Source: Angiostrongylus vasorum
Lineage: Eukaryota > Nematoda > Chromadorea > Rhabditida > Metastrongylidae
Length of the DNA: 64,000 nt
Reading direction: 5' to 3'
Assembly: GCA_018806985.1 (NCBI GenBank)
Contig: JADANN010000458.1
Location: 682,001 to 746,000, forward strand
Made by a program: the position numbers and the translations under genes. Every line of letters starts with the position of its first letter. Within the stretch, counting starts at the first letter, position 1. Below the pieces are notes generated by a model. That model was given only the letters and a program-made list of their open reading frames with translations. It had not been told where the DNA came from and made no database searches. Shown here one piece after another: positions 24,401 to 37,415 of this stretch.

Positions 24401-26691
24401 AGTGACGACTGAGGGTCAGAAACCTTATCGGCAATATTGGGGAAGTTGTCGAGGGACGCTTTCGTTTCTCGAGAATCTAATTAAATGTCTATTTGATAAG
24501 TATTTTTTCAGTTTCAGGGTCAAGAACACTATCTTGATGCAGTTGTGTGAAATCCTTATTGCAACAATTTTCCTAGGAAGTCCAAGCCACGCTTCTGCTA
24601 TCGTCGCGCTGGAGAGCAGAGTTCATCGTTATAACAAGAACTACGAAGTGAGTTCCATTCACATTTTCTCTCGCTGATGATGAAGATTATATATTGATGG
24701 AAGGTCGTATATACTGTAGTTTTAGAACTCGTCAGTTTGGAATGCTTACAAATTAATAGCTGAGTACGAAGAGTGGAAAAAACGACCTGCTTTTGGCGGA
24801 ATGATACTCAATACAGCGCAGTCACTTGTAGAAATAGCTGAGTGTAATGTTTCCATCTTTCTTGATATTCTGCTTGGGCAACTATTATATCATCGTTATT
24901 ATTATCGGCAATTATATTCCATTTTGTTCTTTACTTTTACATATTATGAGCGTGTGTAACACAGTGCTCGGAGGCGCCTTGCAACACACGTGAGATTGAT
25001 CCCGCGTCCAACGCTCACCAAACCTTCCATCCGTCCGAGGTTGGAAAATTGGTACTAGACTTGTCTGGGAGGATAGCAGCACTAATTCGATACATCGGAA
25101 GGACACCACGAGTCATTGTAGAAGCCAGATATGCATTCAGTCACTTTCAAACGATGCTTACTGAAGTCGAATTCATGGCGCATCTTTCAGGGACTGATTA
25201 ACGCCGAGAACATTTTAGAGCTTTTATACTATACTATTACATGTTATTACACATCATTACATACTATTATTGGTCTTCTATTTGCTGCATTTATTTATTC
25301 AGTTTTTATTAGTCTCCGTCTTTACTTACGTAACAGATAGTATTTAGTTGATTGTGTTTACAAAGTCTTCATTACAGTTGTTGCAAATATGCTGTTTTCG
25401 GTTATCACAATATTAACTTTTTTTTATTTACTGCCTGCTATAATTTCCACGGCAAGGTGTTACGCGAAAACAACCACAATTATGCTGAGATATTTGCAAA
25501 ACTCCGGACAGTGGGTGTCTGCGGCGGGGATCGAGGACGCTATCACCATCTCAGGGGCTAACGCGTTCGACTGCAACCTCTTCTTAACTGGGTTTCGTGC
25601 CTATATGGGCTCCCCAGATCAATCCCGTTGACGGGTGATTGCTGATGGTACTGGTAGATAGAATACTAGCTGAGAGAACATGGAAACGAAGGACGTGCAT
25701 GATGCGGTGGTGAACACGTTAGCTCCCAGAAAGGGTAACAGCGTGCTCGATCCTCACGGCAGACGCCTGCGGTCCGGAATTCTGCAAATGTCTGAGCATC
25801 GTTGTTGTTGTTTTCAGATAGTTATTCTATTATTCTCTCTTTTCTTATTCTTAATGCTTCCATCTGTATAGTGGACTGCCTAGCACTATGAATGTTGACG
25901 TTTCAGCAGTGCCCTGTCACGGAACATTGTTTTTGGAGGCAGCATGTCAAATATGGGCAAAACAAAGACGATGCGAAGACAAGATGTTGTTTTCCTACTT
26001 CTGTTTTTAATTTTAGTCACATACCAACATGTTTTGCCTAAATATTTCATGCTGTTGTGAAATACATAACTGATTTAGATCAAATGCTGTCTCGAAACTA
26101 TTGTCCAAATGCCCTCAGTTGCTTGGACGGGTCATTCGATTTCTAAAGGCGATTAAACTCGATCACGAAATCGAAGTTATTATTGCAGAGGTGGAGTATT
26201 TGCTTTCTTTTTCACCTGCATATAGTTTCGTAGCCTTGGTTTTGTTTGAGTTTCCTCCATGTTTTTTGATTTAGGTTTGTCAAGAAAGAGATAAAGCTTT
26301 ATCACCCAGTGATCATGTGTGGTTGGACTGGTGTCGACCACGGATTGAGCGCCCAGAGAGGTAACAACACTATAAACGATTTTTTATACACTACCATGAG
26401 CACATTTATTGTTTGGAAAGTGCCTTTAGATACGGCAAGAAGACAGAAGTACTGTCACAATGCGCCAACGTGCTTTTCCGATTCCTCGATTACGGGTCGA
26501 ATCGCAACTCTACACGAGCATGGCTGATGCTTGACAGAACCTTTACATTCATGGATACTGCTCAGATGAACGCGATATGGACTGAGAGATACGATTGGTG
26601 GCCTCAATTCCACGTCGTACATCTACCTCCAGAAGCAGAACTTCGACGAGCTGAGTTGCTAGCTGCATTAGGCAAAGTGCCGGTTGAATGA
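21467..26691 (+). CDS. multi-exon gene, unrecognised helical protein
   Basis: Ten exons join in consistent phase: 21,467-21,559, 21,635-21,743, 22,129-22,372, 23,325-23,360, 23,789-23,966, 24,543-24,647, 24,726-24,841, 26,079-26,190, 26,275-26,360 and 26,421-26,691, with TGA at 26,689. Most junctions have T-rich acceptors and GTAAGT/GTGAGT-like donors. The product of about 440 visible residues looks mainly helical and rich in Trp, Leu and Arg. Examples are VRIKLQLWFEMSKRVK near the start, SVWNAYKLIAEYEEWKK in the middle, and HVWLDWCRPRIERPE and AWLMLDRTFTFMD near the end. The W-x3-Y-x5-E spacing recalls HAT/TPR-type repeats, but this is only suggestive. The 5' end is not resolved; upstream exons are likely near 21.1-21.4 kb. 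Introns contain S1 and S4 copies. No family name is offered. Confidence 0.6.
22475..22850 (+). repeat. S1 SINE copy in an intron
   Basis: Nearly complete. CTAATCGTGGCTGGGAGTGT leads through the AAGCCCAGCTAAGAGTAAAC block to a tail with ATCAAGTATC repeats. It lies in sense orientation within the intron between exons ending at 22,372 and starting at 23,325. Confidence 0.75.
23585..23725 (-). repeat. S4 SINE copy
   Basis: Minus-oriented: GATATTTGCAAAACTCCAGA, then a GGGGACCGAACACC B-box complement, then CTCACCACCTCACTATGCG. It lies in an intron of the unrecognised gene. Confidence 0.6.
24945..25215 (+). repeat. S2 SINE copy, full length
   Basis: Head GAGCGTGTGTAACACAGTGC, with a decayed A box, and GATTGATCCCGCGTCC in the B-box position. 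The body follows, including CGATACATCGGAAGGACACC. Confidence 0.7.
25480..25815. repeat. inverted pair of S4 SINE copies
   Basis: A minus-oriented copy (about 25,480-25,640, starting GATATTTGCAAAACTCCGGA) is followed directly by a plus-oriented copy (about 25,640-25,815, ending GTCCGGAATTCTGCAAATG). The two would fold into a stem of roughly 150 base pairs in the pre-mRNA of the gene that contains them. Confidence 0.6.
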
Positions 26692-27465
26692 TGTCTTATT
26701 GGAGAACTGAACTGTTGTCAATTTTCCACAAAAAGGATAAAGCTCGCAGCGTTATCTTCCCATATGTACCCGTTTCGCATACTATCTATATACTTATTCG
26801 TAGAGTTAATTTTGATTAAGCATGTCAAATATCGTACCAGGGCAACAGACACAGGAGACCTGTGTTGTACGTTTAATTGACGACTCCTACCATTTCGCTG
26901 CGCTCTCTTCCTAATATTTTCCATAATAGTGTGGAAGTAAACATTTCATTGATGTCTACAATATGAAGACACCCTCTCCCTCCCATGAAATGTTTAAAAT
27001 TTTTAAAAGTTTCATCAAAGTGTTCAACTTTTAACTCCGTATGTTGGAATTTCTATACGAGTTGGATCCAACGGTTGCTGTGACAACTAGTAATGTTTGC
27101 ATATAATGTCGTGCATGATTCTGCAAGATAAAGATGCTGATAAGTGTACTTTTGTTATTCGTTTTGCAAAAAAAAGTTTGGACATACATATACCTCGTTT
27201 TTGGTGGGTAGAATCCGATTTAGTTGCTGATGGAACGGTGGTAAGTTCAAAAGCAATACAACCTCGAAATTTTAAATCCCAAATATAGTGGGAGTAACAG
27301 CGTGAACTTTCATTGTCACAGCTGATGGACTGGTTTGCGATAGATGAATATAAATTTATAGTCACTGTAGGAATTTGAATGACATTGTATTGCAGTGGAA
27401 GAATGTGAATCAGGAATAAGATGCTAAGAGAAATTCTCTGCAAGTACATAGCGAAATCCCTCGCA

Positions 27466-27855
27466 AGGGTTTACCACCTCATCGTGGTTAGGGAGGTGTT
27501 GCTAGGTGTTGGGCTGCAATGTACAGCGGGGTGATTCATATCCTCAGCAGAGTCCCCCAAAGCTGAGAAGGAGTCCGGCGTTTCCATCGGGAAGCCCTGC
27601 TAAGAGTAAACAAATACCAAGATCGGTCACCGTCCTGGTACCAAAGTAGTCTCATTGTGGCAAATCCCCTCTGATTCACAAGAGCGACAACTGCTTGCGG
27701 TGGTAACGACCTTTGGGCAGGCTTTGGCCAGGCTGACCCCGGGGCTACAAGGGAGCAATGGCTAAACCAGCAAAACTCCGAAAAAGTGGAGAATATGCTG
27801 GAGGTCGCACAATCAGTGAGGACGTTCCGTCCAAGCATCCAAGTATCCAAGTTGT
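27466..27855 (+). repeat. S1 SINE copy, near full length
   Basis: GGTTTACCACCTCATCGTGG at the start, the AAGCCCTGCTAAGAGTAAAC block, and a tail of TCCAAGCATCCAAGTATCCA. It lies between the unrecognised gene and lem-4. Confidence 0.8.
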
Positions 27856-28054
27856 TTTAGCACTACTACTCGCCAAACAATTCGAAAAAGAAGGATAGAA
27901 CGTAGTACGAAACCTCCACATAATTCTGTACCATTGCGCATCTTTACGTAGACCCGCTCGTCCAAGCATAATTTGATAAGGTCCAGAGGTTCTTTCACAG
28001 TGCTCGACAACATCTACAAATAAAAAATGACCTTGAAGGCATTACTGAAATAAT

Positions 28055-28433
28055 TGGACGGCCCGTCTTCACCGGTCGTCCGGGCCCCTAGCATATTCTC
28101 TATTTTTCTGGAGTTTTGCTAGTTTAGCCATTGTGTTTCTCTGGAGTCCCTAAGGTCAGCCTTGCCAAAGTCTGCCTCAGGTCGTCACCACCACATGCAG
28201 TAGCTCTCCTTGTGGATCAGAGTGGTATATGGCACTGTGCGACTAGTTTGATGCCAGGACGGTGGTGGATCCTGGTATTGGTTTACTATTAGCTAGGCTT
28301 CCTGATGGAAACGCTGGTCTCTCTCTCAGCTTGGGAGATCCTGCCGGGGGGATGAATCTCCCAGTGTACATCGCAGCCCGACACCAAGGAACACTTCCCA
28401 GCCACGATGAGGCGGTAAACCGTTAGGAGGCTA
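28055..28433 (-). repeat. S1 SINE copy, near full length
   Basis: Minus-oriented, with the 5' start CCACGATGAGGCGGTAAACC at the right edge near 28,425. The RTE-like tail is partly eroded (CGGCCCGTCTTCACCGGTCG). Confidence 0.75.
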
Positions 28434-28471
28434 AAGCAGCTGTGAGCAATAAAATAGAAAAAGGAAGGGGT

Positions 28472-28730
28472 AAAGCTCTGGGCGTTGATCAATCCTTAAG
28501 GGATGCGCCGTCCATCCGACTTCATTATGAACCGTTGGAGGCGATCGAATGCATATCTAGCCTTTACAATGACTCGCAGTGGCCTACCGATGTATCGAGC
28601 GAGTACTGCTATTTTCCCAGACAAGTCCAGTACCAAATTGTCGGTCCCAGGAGCTTGGTGAGTCTTGGGGTGGGGATCGATCCCATGTGTATAGGAGGGC
28701 GCCTCTGACCACTACGCTATACGCGCCCTC
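28472..28730 (-). repeat. S2 SINE copy, full length
   Basis: Minus-oriented. GGCGTTGATCAATCCTTAAG is at the left, and the tRNA-like head ACCACTACGCTATACGCGCC is at the right edge. It sits about 270 bases upstream of the inferred lem-4 start codon. Confidence 0.75.
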
Positions 28731-28990
28731 ACTGGAAACGATGTGTGTATTATTAGTTATTAGTTCTGTGGGAGTTCACCTTCTCGTTCTATTTCATTTT
28801 GCTTTCTTTGTCTCAAAAGGAGATAATATAGCATACGAGAACAAAGTTACATGCCTTAACGTCAATTATACCAAATTGGAATCGTCCTTTGATAAACTTA
28901 AAAGTGTATCGTTATAGCTTAGGAAGCGTTGAGATAATGAGTTTTCTAGCTTCTCTGTTAACACTCTTTCAAGCTACATGGAAAGATCCA

Positions 28991-28999
28991 ACGTTTCAG
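28991..28999 (+). promoter_or_regulatory. probable spliced-leader acceptor site
   Basis: ACGTTTCAG matches the nematode trans-splice and cis-splice acceptor consensus TTTCAG and lies three bases before the ATG chosen for lem-4. It could instead be the acceptor of an upstream coding exon. Confidence 0.45.
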
Positions 29000-29002
29000 C
29001 TG

Positions 29003-32000
29003 ATGGAGACTCAGGAGGCTGCTGTTTCTCCTGTATACGCTGTGTATTTTCCTGCCGATATTGCGAAATCACCCCGTAATGTTTTCTTTACTCTACAAGA
29101 AGCTGTGAAGTTCGCAAATTCACCAGAGGGAAAGTCCAACGGTATGTTGGCGTGTTTCTGAAATATGTGCTTAGTGATTTATGGCTACAGTGATGCTGAG
29201 ATATTTGCAAAACTCCGGACAGCAGGTGCCTACGGTGGGGACCGAACACGGTGTTACGCTTTCCAGAGGCTGACGCGTTGAGAACCACACCATGAGTGTC
29301 CTTCGTTTCGCCTTTCTTTCAGCGTGTGTTTTATACAGTCTTTAGTCTTCGTCTTTTATTGCTTTTCTTTTTTATAGAGCCTCTGGAAATGGTAGTAACG
29401 AGGTTCGATACTCTTCGCAGACACCTGCAGTCCGGAGTTTTGCAAACACCTCATCGTCATTGTGATTATATTTCACACCATACCCTGACTTGGAAAAGGA
29501 ATAGGCATTAAATAAAAAGTGATTACATTATGTGCTCACTATTGGTTCTAAACGTAAAGCCTTTGGTGGCTTGCCAGAGCTAGTCAGAGCTGCCTGTTGT
29601 GGTTTCATCTTTCTTTTTCCTTTTTTTCTTTTTTTTTGGTTCCATTTTTTTTTCCTTTTTTCTCTTTTCGTAAATTTCCTTTTTGAAGAACGAAATGTTC
29701 GAGGTTTCTTTTCAGGGCTTTAGAGGTATTTAGTAAGAAAGCAAAAGTAAGCAGTTATGAGAAGATGAACACCGGACAAATTTAGCACGCATTTCGATCT
29801 GATTAAAGCTTTTTAGTACAGCCGTTTCATTTTCTAGGCGCGCGCTTCAATCGCTTCGGTACTCCTAAAGAAGCTATGGATTTTTTTGCCTCTGGAGAAA
29901 TTCGAACCCCACAGGAAACTACTACACCAGTGATTCCTTCCGAGCCGATTATTCCATTTCCGTCAGTGAGCCGATATCAGATGAACGATCTCAAAAAAGC
30001 CATCGAAAAAGGGACAGTCGAGGCTGTGAGGTGAATGTTTTATCACCTGTCCTACTAAGGGCAAAGAAGATTGCATGTATAAGAAGCAGATTGCAGATTC
30101 TTTTCTAACTTTTCTCTGTCTCAGTGATCTTATCGACTCGAATCCTCGATTTCTTGTCAACACGAGTGGTGACACGGCAGCTATAGTAATGGTATGTATT
30201 CTTCTTATGGCTCATAGTATTTCACTATTCTTATCCATCACATCTTTCATTCGTTTGAACCTATACACTTCGACTCTTTATTTAGCCTTCTGTTCAGGCA
30301 AGAGATTTCGAACCTTCTTTTTTGCCGCCTATCCGGTTAATACTGTTATTATAGGAAGGTTTTTCGGTTCAATGCCTTACACATCGCAGCTCGTCATGGA
30401 AAAGCTGGTGTAGTGGAAAAAATTCTTCAGCTGATTGGCGACAAAAGATTTCTGGCGGCTGTCTATGGAACAAATGAAGATGATGCGCAGTTACGGATGG
30501 AGAACATTGTCACATCGTACCTAAATACTCCCGATAAGGTTCAATTCTTTTTAATGTTTTTTTATCCGACCCCTTTCATGTTTACTGTACGGATCCCTGC
30601 ACTTTTCACATTCGATTTGTTTCCTCGTATCCAGCATCCCACGAAGGTCTTCCAACTTTGCCATGTGGTGTCGGCCTTGAGGATTTCCATTTCATCTCGA
30701 ATGTCGTAGTATGCTGGTCGAATCGATTCTCCCTAAGGTCCTAAGATGGATTTGCTGGAGCGTTCGCAGTTGTATTGCGGAAAGTGGTTTCTCCCAGATA
30801 AGTCCGGTACCAATTTCCCGATTCCGGAGGGATGAGGAGCTTGGTGGGCCTGGGACGGGACCGAACCAGCACCATGCTGGTGATGGTCGGTATCACTACC
30901 ACAAGCTCCCTATACCAGTGTTCAAATTAGAGGGTATTTTTGAGGTTTTGTGTTATAATGTTAGTAGCTTAATGGTTCTTCATTAAAGGGAAACTGCGAA
31001 ACACCGCTTCATCTTGCAGCGAAGTTTGGACACGTAGACGTTGTAAGATTGCTGGTGAATCAGCCTTTGATGCAAAAGCATCTATTGAATAAGTAGGTTG
31101 CATTCGAAGCCTTTCAAGGGTGGTTCTGTTCACTAAGCACACATAGGTTTGAGACGTTGCTCCTAATCACAGGATTGATGAAGTGAATATCTGATGGCAG
31201 CGTTAAGTAGAAAACTAGCTGAGAGAAACGGTAAGCAAAGGCCTCAGTGGTGCAGTGTGTAACGCGCGAGCCACCGGAAAGGATAATCGTGGTTCGATCT
31301 GGCCCTGGGTGCAAGTTTTGCGAATATCTCAGCATCGTTATGGTTATAAAATGAGTATAGTTTTTCGTATAAATAGAGTATAGTTTTTGTACAAATACAC
31401 GCGTGGGCAAGTATTGTCAGTTGAAAGTTGCATTAACGATCTTTGAAATGGAAATCGTAGGATTTGATACATGGAGGGCGGCCTTGATTGGCCCGGAGCG
31501 GATCGAACTAGCACTATGCTCGTTATGACCGGCATCATTACCACTTTGCTATCGGCCCCCTTGATGTGTAGTAGACGTGAATTATCGGCATTTGCGTAAA
31601 TTAAGAGATGTATGAGATACTGCCTGAAGCTACTTCTTTTAGATCATTAGTATTGTATCAAATGACTGATTGGAATGAATGGCTTCAGTTATCTACAGAT
31701 GTTACACTAGTTCGCTCAAAGGGAACTGTTCGCTTTTCTCCAGTTTTTGTTGGAACTTTAGGAGCATCTGTAGCCCAGCATTTCCATAAAGCGATTTAAT
31801 GCTTGAATACTATGTTATTCTTTTCCCTATTAAGTTCCTTTTCTCTATGACCAATAGATAATTGTGTCGATTTAGAGATGGGCAGATAGCACTGGACGTC
31901 GTGTGCTCTAGATATGCTGGAGACGATAGGCGAAAGCGTAAAGAGGATATTGAACTGCTGATTGGTGGTTTCTTTGTTGCCGTATATCGCTCAACGGACA

Positions 32001-35000
32001 ACACATTGTCGCCAAAAATAATGGTCTCGGAAGATTTTCCCGAAATTCACACTTTCTAATGATGTAAGTCGTGGTTGTACTTATATAATAGATTCCCTCA
32101 CTTCTCAAAAATGTGTCAACATCAGAATTTCTTTAATACAATTCTTTGTTTTCAAACCATCTGTAGTCATCTGTATTCATATATTGTTTTATTGCTTGGT
32201 AGGGATTTATCTTTTAGTAACACTTTTATCTTGATGATATCAGCGAGGTTTATTCATTGCAATACTCACTGACGTCCCAGTGGCTTCGCCCTCTTCGGAG
32301 CCTGGAATATTCAGATTGACACGCAATCTACTTAGCCAAACCCTTCAATAACCTCAACAGACAAACACATAAATTTTCATTCGCGTAGTGAACAGGTGCT
32401 TTTAAACACGCAATTTGTAAGCCTCTCAGTTATTTGGTGGAGATCAGCTGCACAGGTTCTTACATGGGCGAGAAATGTCCTTAGCTAAGGTCAAAAAATC
32501 AGCCTGAGATATGGCGCGAGGTCACGCGAGGTCGCAAGGCACTCATCGTTGTGGTTCATTTTTCGGTTTTTTGCATTAATCCGAATTGCTTCAAAAATTT
32601 TTACGAGCTGATGTTTCAGAACTTCAACTTGAAAATCTTCTCCGTTATCTCTGTGTGTTCTCTGCGCGCCTAGTGTATTTGGTTTGTCGATTAGATATCT
32701 ACGGAGGCAGAGTGGTTTACCCGTTTCGTCAATATATTTTTCCCCACACGCTTTACAAGAGGAAAGGTACACCGCACTCGAAGTCATGCAGTCTCCTTCC
32801 CTACCGTTATGGCAAATTATGCAGCTGTGCATTCGTATAGACGATCATATAGGCGGTTACGAACTAACCGAAGTCTTGAAGTGTTCGGTGGTATTTGTAT
32901 CACTGCTGCGGACTTGTATAAACCGGCGTTTTTGAGCAACGTTTTATGGCTGTGCTTACTTCGTTTGAAATGAGGGTCAAGACTAACTGGACTTTATTTT
33001 CAGCAAACTAATCTTTTTGGGCATGACTTTTCCTATAAACCTATCCCAAGAAGTTATCACTTCTTAGTCATTGGAAATGGCTATTTTTTGCTCCAATTCC
33101 GGAGATATTCCTCGTTCTGATTTCTTTCTTTACACACACTGCCGGCTGTACGATTAATTGGCTTTTGGTACCATTTGTTGTTTAGGCCGTTTTTGGACAG
33201 TTTTGGACAGCGCAGGTTGATTTGAAAGTTGAAAAACGAAAGCCAGTCTTTCTTCGGTTTTTCTCTGGTGAAATCTATGTGATATGACTGCTGGTTTAGC
33301 GTTTCAGAATATTTCTCCATCTCCTCTTCTGTTTAGCAGATGCCAAGACAGCTGTCGATATACCTACGGTAGAGTGGTGGCTGGAGACCAAGCACCCGGA
33401 CTTCAACTTTAAGACATGAACGCAGTGGCAAGGCTTGGTGCCGGTCGTTGTCCCATTGCCAACCTCTCATTTGTGCGTAGTATTTTCCAGACTACTGAAA
33501 AGCTGAGCAGTTTACGCACTACTTTAAGAGGGCTGTGAGGTACTGAATTGGGAACCCATATGTGTTTACTGCTCCATTGTGTTCCAGAAGGGAGCTCATG
33601 CATGAATTGCATTGCGTAATCATTGGACAGTTCAGCGTAAAGGGGTGTAGCGTCGAATTACTCCATCACGTACACGCTGTTAAGACGCGCGTTACGTAGA
33701 TGTTCCAGGAACATTTTGGCATTCTTTGGATTTGAACATTTGCATTTGTCTTTCCTCCTTTCTCATATGTTGCGTAAGGATCGAGCGTTGGTTATCTAAT
33801 TTCTGTAGTTATTAATATTTGAACAAATTGCTATGCTTCGGTGAAAATTGGAAAGCATGGGTCATTCATGAAACGTTATCTTTTCGAGTGTTTATTTTTC
33901 CATGTACAGCTTTCGTACAACACTTTTTTGTGTTCATTTGGCACCTAATTGAGCACAGACAGTTTAGTAAGCATTGGCGGAGAAATGGTATTTTGCATAC
34001 CTAAAGATGTACAAAAAGTTTTTTCGAACGTGATTCTTGTCTCGCTCCGATTCAGCCGTGGATACTAATGTCTCTGCTTTACGAGCACATCAGAGTTCAA
34101 GGCCTAGCGACACACGACACACGACACAATTGCCACGATGTGATGCTGAATCACTGAGGAGAAACTCGTATGCACAGATGTGTATTTTGTATGCTGAAGG
34201 TCTAAACTTGCATAAAATTTCATGGATGGATAGAGTGCATATTTGGAAAAAACTATAGATTGCCAACTCTTATTCCCACTATTGTGCACGATAACATTCG
34301 CATTGCACTCTATAGGTCCTAAAGTTAGCATTTTTTGCATACTGTTTGAAACTGTCACCGCTTCAAAGCAGTCAACCTCTTCATTTACAACTCTACATGG
34401 TGCACAGTTTACAATCTGCAACTCTTTCGAAATTCTGGTTGGCAAGACCACTGTAACTGTAGGGGTCCTGAACAATCTCCCTTTTCAAGAATATGTTGCG
34501 TAGTCGGATAGATGTAGATGAATTACTAGTCAAATATGTAACCTTAATTACTTTGAACCCAAGAACATCGCCTTTAAAGGCATAACAATTACTCCAGTAA
34601 TCAGTTTATGAATCCCCATCTTAAAGTGCAAATGAATGAACTTTCCTTTTCACAGCTCTCATTTTTCATTACTCATCCGTCTCTTATCAATGTCTATCGA
34701 TTTTTTTTTATAAGAAACAACAAGAGGGGTGGTTGAATTTTCAAGGGGCGCTTTGGCCGACTTGAGTCACGTCGCGTGAGTGACCGAAAATTAGACGTAT
34801 TCACTAGCATTTTAGATATATAGCCATCTTTTGAAAATATGCTCCCATTATAAGGCACATTGATGTAGGATTTATCCTGTAGGAATACTGGTGAAATACC
34901 GTTAAAAGGTCACAGAGTCAAGACGTGCAAAATTTTTGCAAGTATTCTATCCTTCATTAGATGCTCTGACTCCTTCAACAGTATATGTGGTATACATTGT

Positions 35001-37350
35001 ATCGCTATGGAAGTTGTGAATAGATGTATGTGCTTCTCTCAAGACTTCACTTGGTATCATTAAAACGATGGCTTGCTGATTTCCATTCTGCGTTCCAGTC
35101 TGTTGTATGAAGCCAAGCAACTACTGTACTAGTTTACTTGTGGTTACCGACCTTCGTGACGTATTTAGTTTCGCAGACAAGCTGGTAGAGTTTTTTTCAC
35201 GTCGATTTAAAGCTGTGCTGTAGTGTTCATAAGGTAGCAGGAATGATTTTGTGCCCAAACCGTTTTTTTTATCTGGCCAGAGAAGACGCTTTTTTTACGA
35301 CGTATCGTAGTACCTGTTGTAAAATAGAGTTGCTACAGAGCTCCTTTCTTTTTCGACCTTATTCTTCATGTTTTAGCTTGTGACTCACCTATCTATCGTT
35401 TGAAGTTGTGCGGTACATTTTTACAGGAGACTGGGCTTTCCCTACCGTTGTTGTGGGAATTCAAACTAACGGGATGTGCTGGCCCATTTGGCTCTGAGAA
35501 GAAAGCTACAGAATTTTTAAATAATTGGGTTGGATTTGACAAGCATATAAAGCTTTCAGACAATGATAAGGTGAGGTGATTTTTTGCACCATTCATCTTC
35601 CTTTTTTTTTCCTTCTTCCTTGGTTTGCGCATCATCTGGTTTAGGGATATGAACGAGTTGGACGTGAGCTTAGTGAAAAATCAAATGTGAAGTGGGATAG
35701 AGTCATGGTGTTTTCTCGATCGAATGGTGGATTTACGTTCTGAAGAGGGATTAGCGCTGCTTAATTGCTATCTCAGCAATTTGAAACAAAAGGATTCTTT
35801 TTCGCATTGCCAGTCTAATGTTCTAGAAAGGCGTCTGTCGTTCGAGGACAGTGATGGTTTGTTAAATTTTTTTTTCTGCATTCGTTTAATACATCTAGAA
35901 TCAATTCATTCATTGCAGTCACTGTCAGAGTTGGGGTTTAATAAAACTTAGGAAAAGAAGTACACGTTCTCTGAGAGTTCAATAGAAGTTTGGTTTTAAA
36001 GAATTTTGAATCCTATTCACGAGTATGCCCAGTTTTAAGTGATTGGCACATAACATCATGCCAAATTTTGCCTCACGCGTGGTGTGCATTGAACTCGACG
36101 CCTACAGTCTATTGTACATTCTTAGCCACGCTCTATAGCCACTCTTTTTTACGTGTTTCTAGTCCTGTATTATGGTTTTTACATGATTTTCTTTACTCCT
36201 TCTCATGTTTTTTCTTGTTCTACGAACCGTACATGGTACGCCATATATCTCTATATTTTTGGAACAACATTTACTCTTGGGTATGGTGGAAAAGACTCAT
36301 CACCAATCATAGCGATGTTGTAGTCATCTTGACAATATACCTTGGTATCTTTATCCATCTTGTGTTTTCTCCAGCACTTAATTATGAGAAAGTGAGGAAC
36401 CTGTAAATTTCCAAAAGGTTTGTGGAAGAATGTTGGTGCAAAATCTCGGTAACCTTTCCTCCAGCAACAGACTATGTAGTAGGAGATCGCATGAAACAAT
36501 CTCCTCGCCGATCGAACGAGCTCGTAAGGAAAGTGGTTTCTTTCGCATCAATCTCTAAGTTCGAACTGCAGAATATATCTTTGAAACACGATAAGCGCAG
36601 TGGAATGAAATGCATTGCGGTATACAAATGGTAACCGATTTCAATTTTCATTAATTCAGTCACTGACCACGTCCTTCTAGGATTGGCAAGTTAGTACCAA
36701 AGCTGTCTCTGAAAAAGCTTTCTCAGATCCACATATTGCAGCGACTGCCTTTGATGAGAACTTTTGAACGCTATAACCGAACTATTCTAAAATTCCAAGG
36801 AGAATCAATTCAATAAGGAAGACGAAATCGTCAAATACTAGCCAAATCCTACGCAAAATCGGGAAGACCTTGATTATGGGTGAGAGAAAACAAATTGAAT
36901 GGAAGCAGTGTTAGCATCCCACAGTCAACATATGTGAAGGTAGTTTATACGAATATTCAAATAAAAAGAACTAAGCGTTGGATATTGACCAGCTTTTCAT
37001 GAATACGAAAAGGTGCCAAACGATGTTTCATATTAACTTTTTTATTCTACCAAATAACTCTGGTACTGTTTCTATAACGGTGGCGCGCTGTTTAGTATGG
37101 ATGGTGCAGTGATAAAAAAAGTGATGCTGTAGGCGTTGATCAATTCCTGAGGGATGCACCGTGGATTCGACTTCACCAAGCATCGTTAAGGGTGGTTTAA
37201 TGCATATGTAGCTTATACAGTGACTGATGGTGGTTTACCAGTGTATTCAACCAGTGCTGTTATCGTCCCAGACAAGTCTGGTACGAATTTCCGAGCCCGA
37301 AGCCGAAGAGATAGAAGGCTTGGTGAGCCTGGGGCGCAGGAATCGATCCC

Positions 37351-37415
<65 letters not shown>

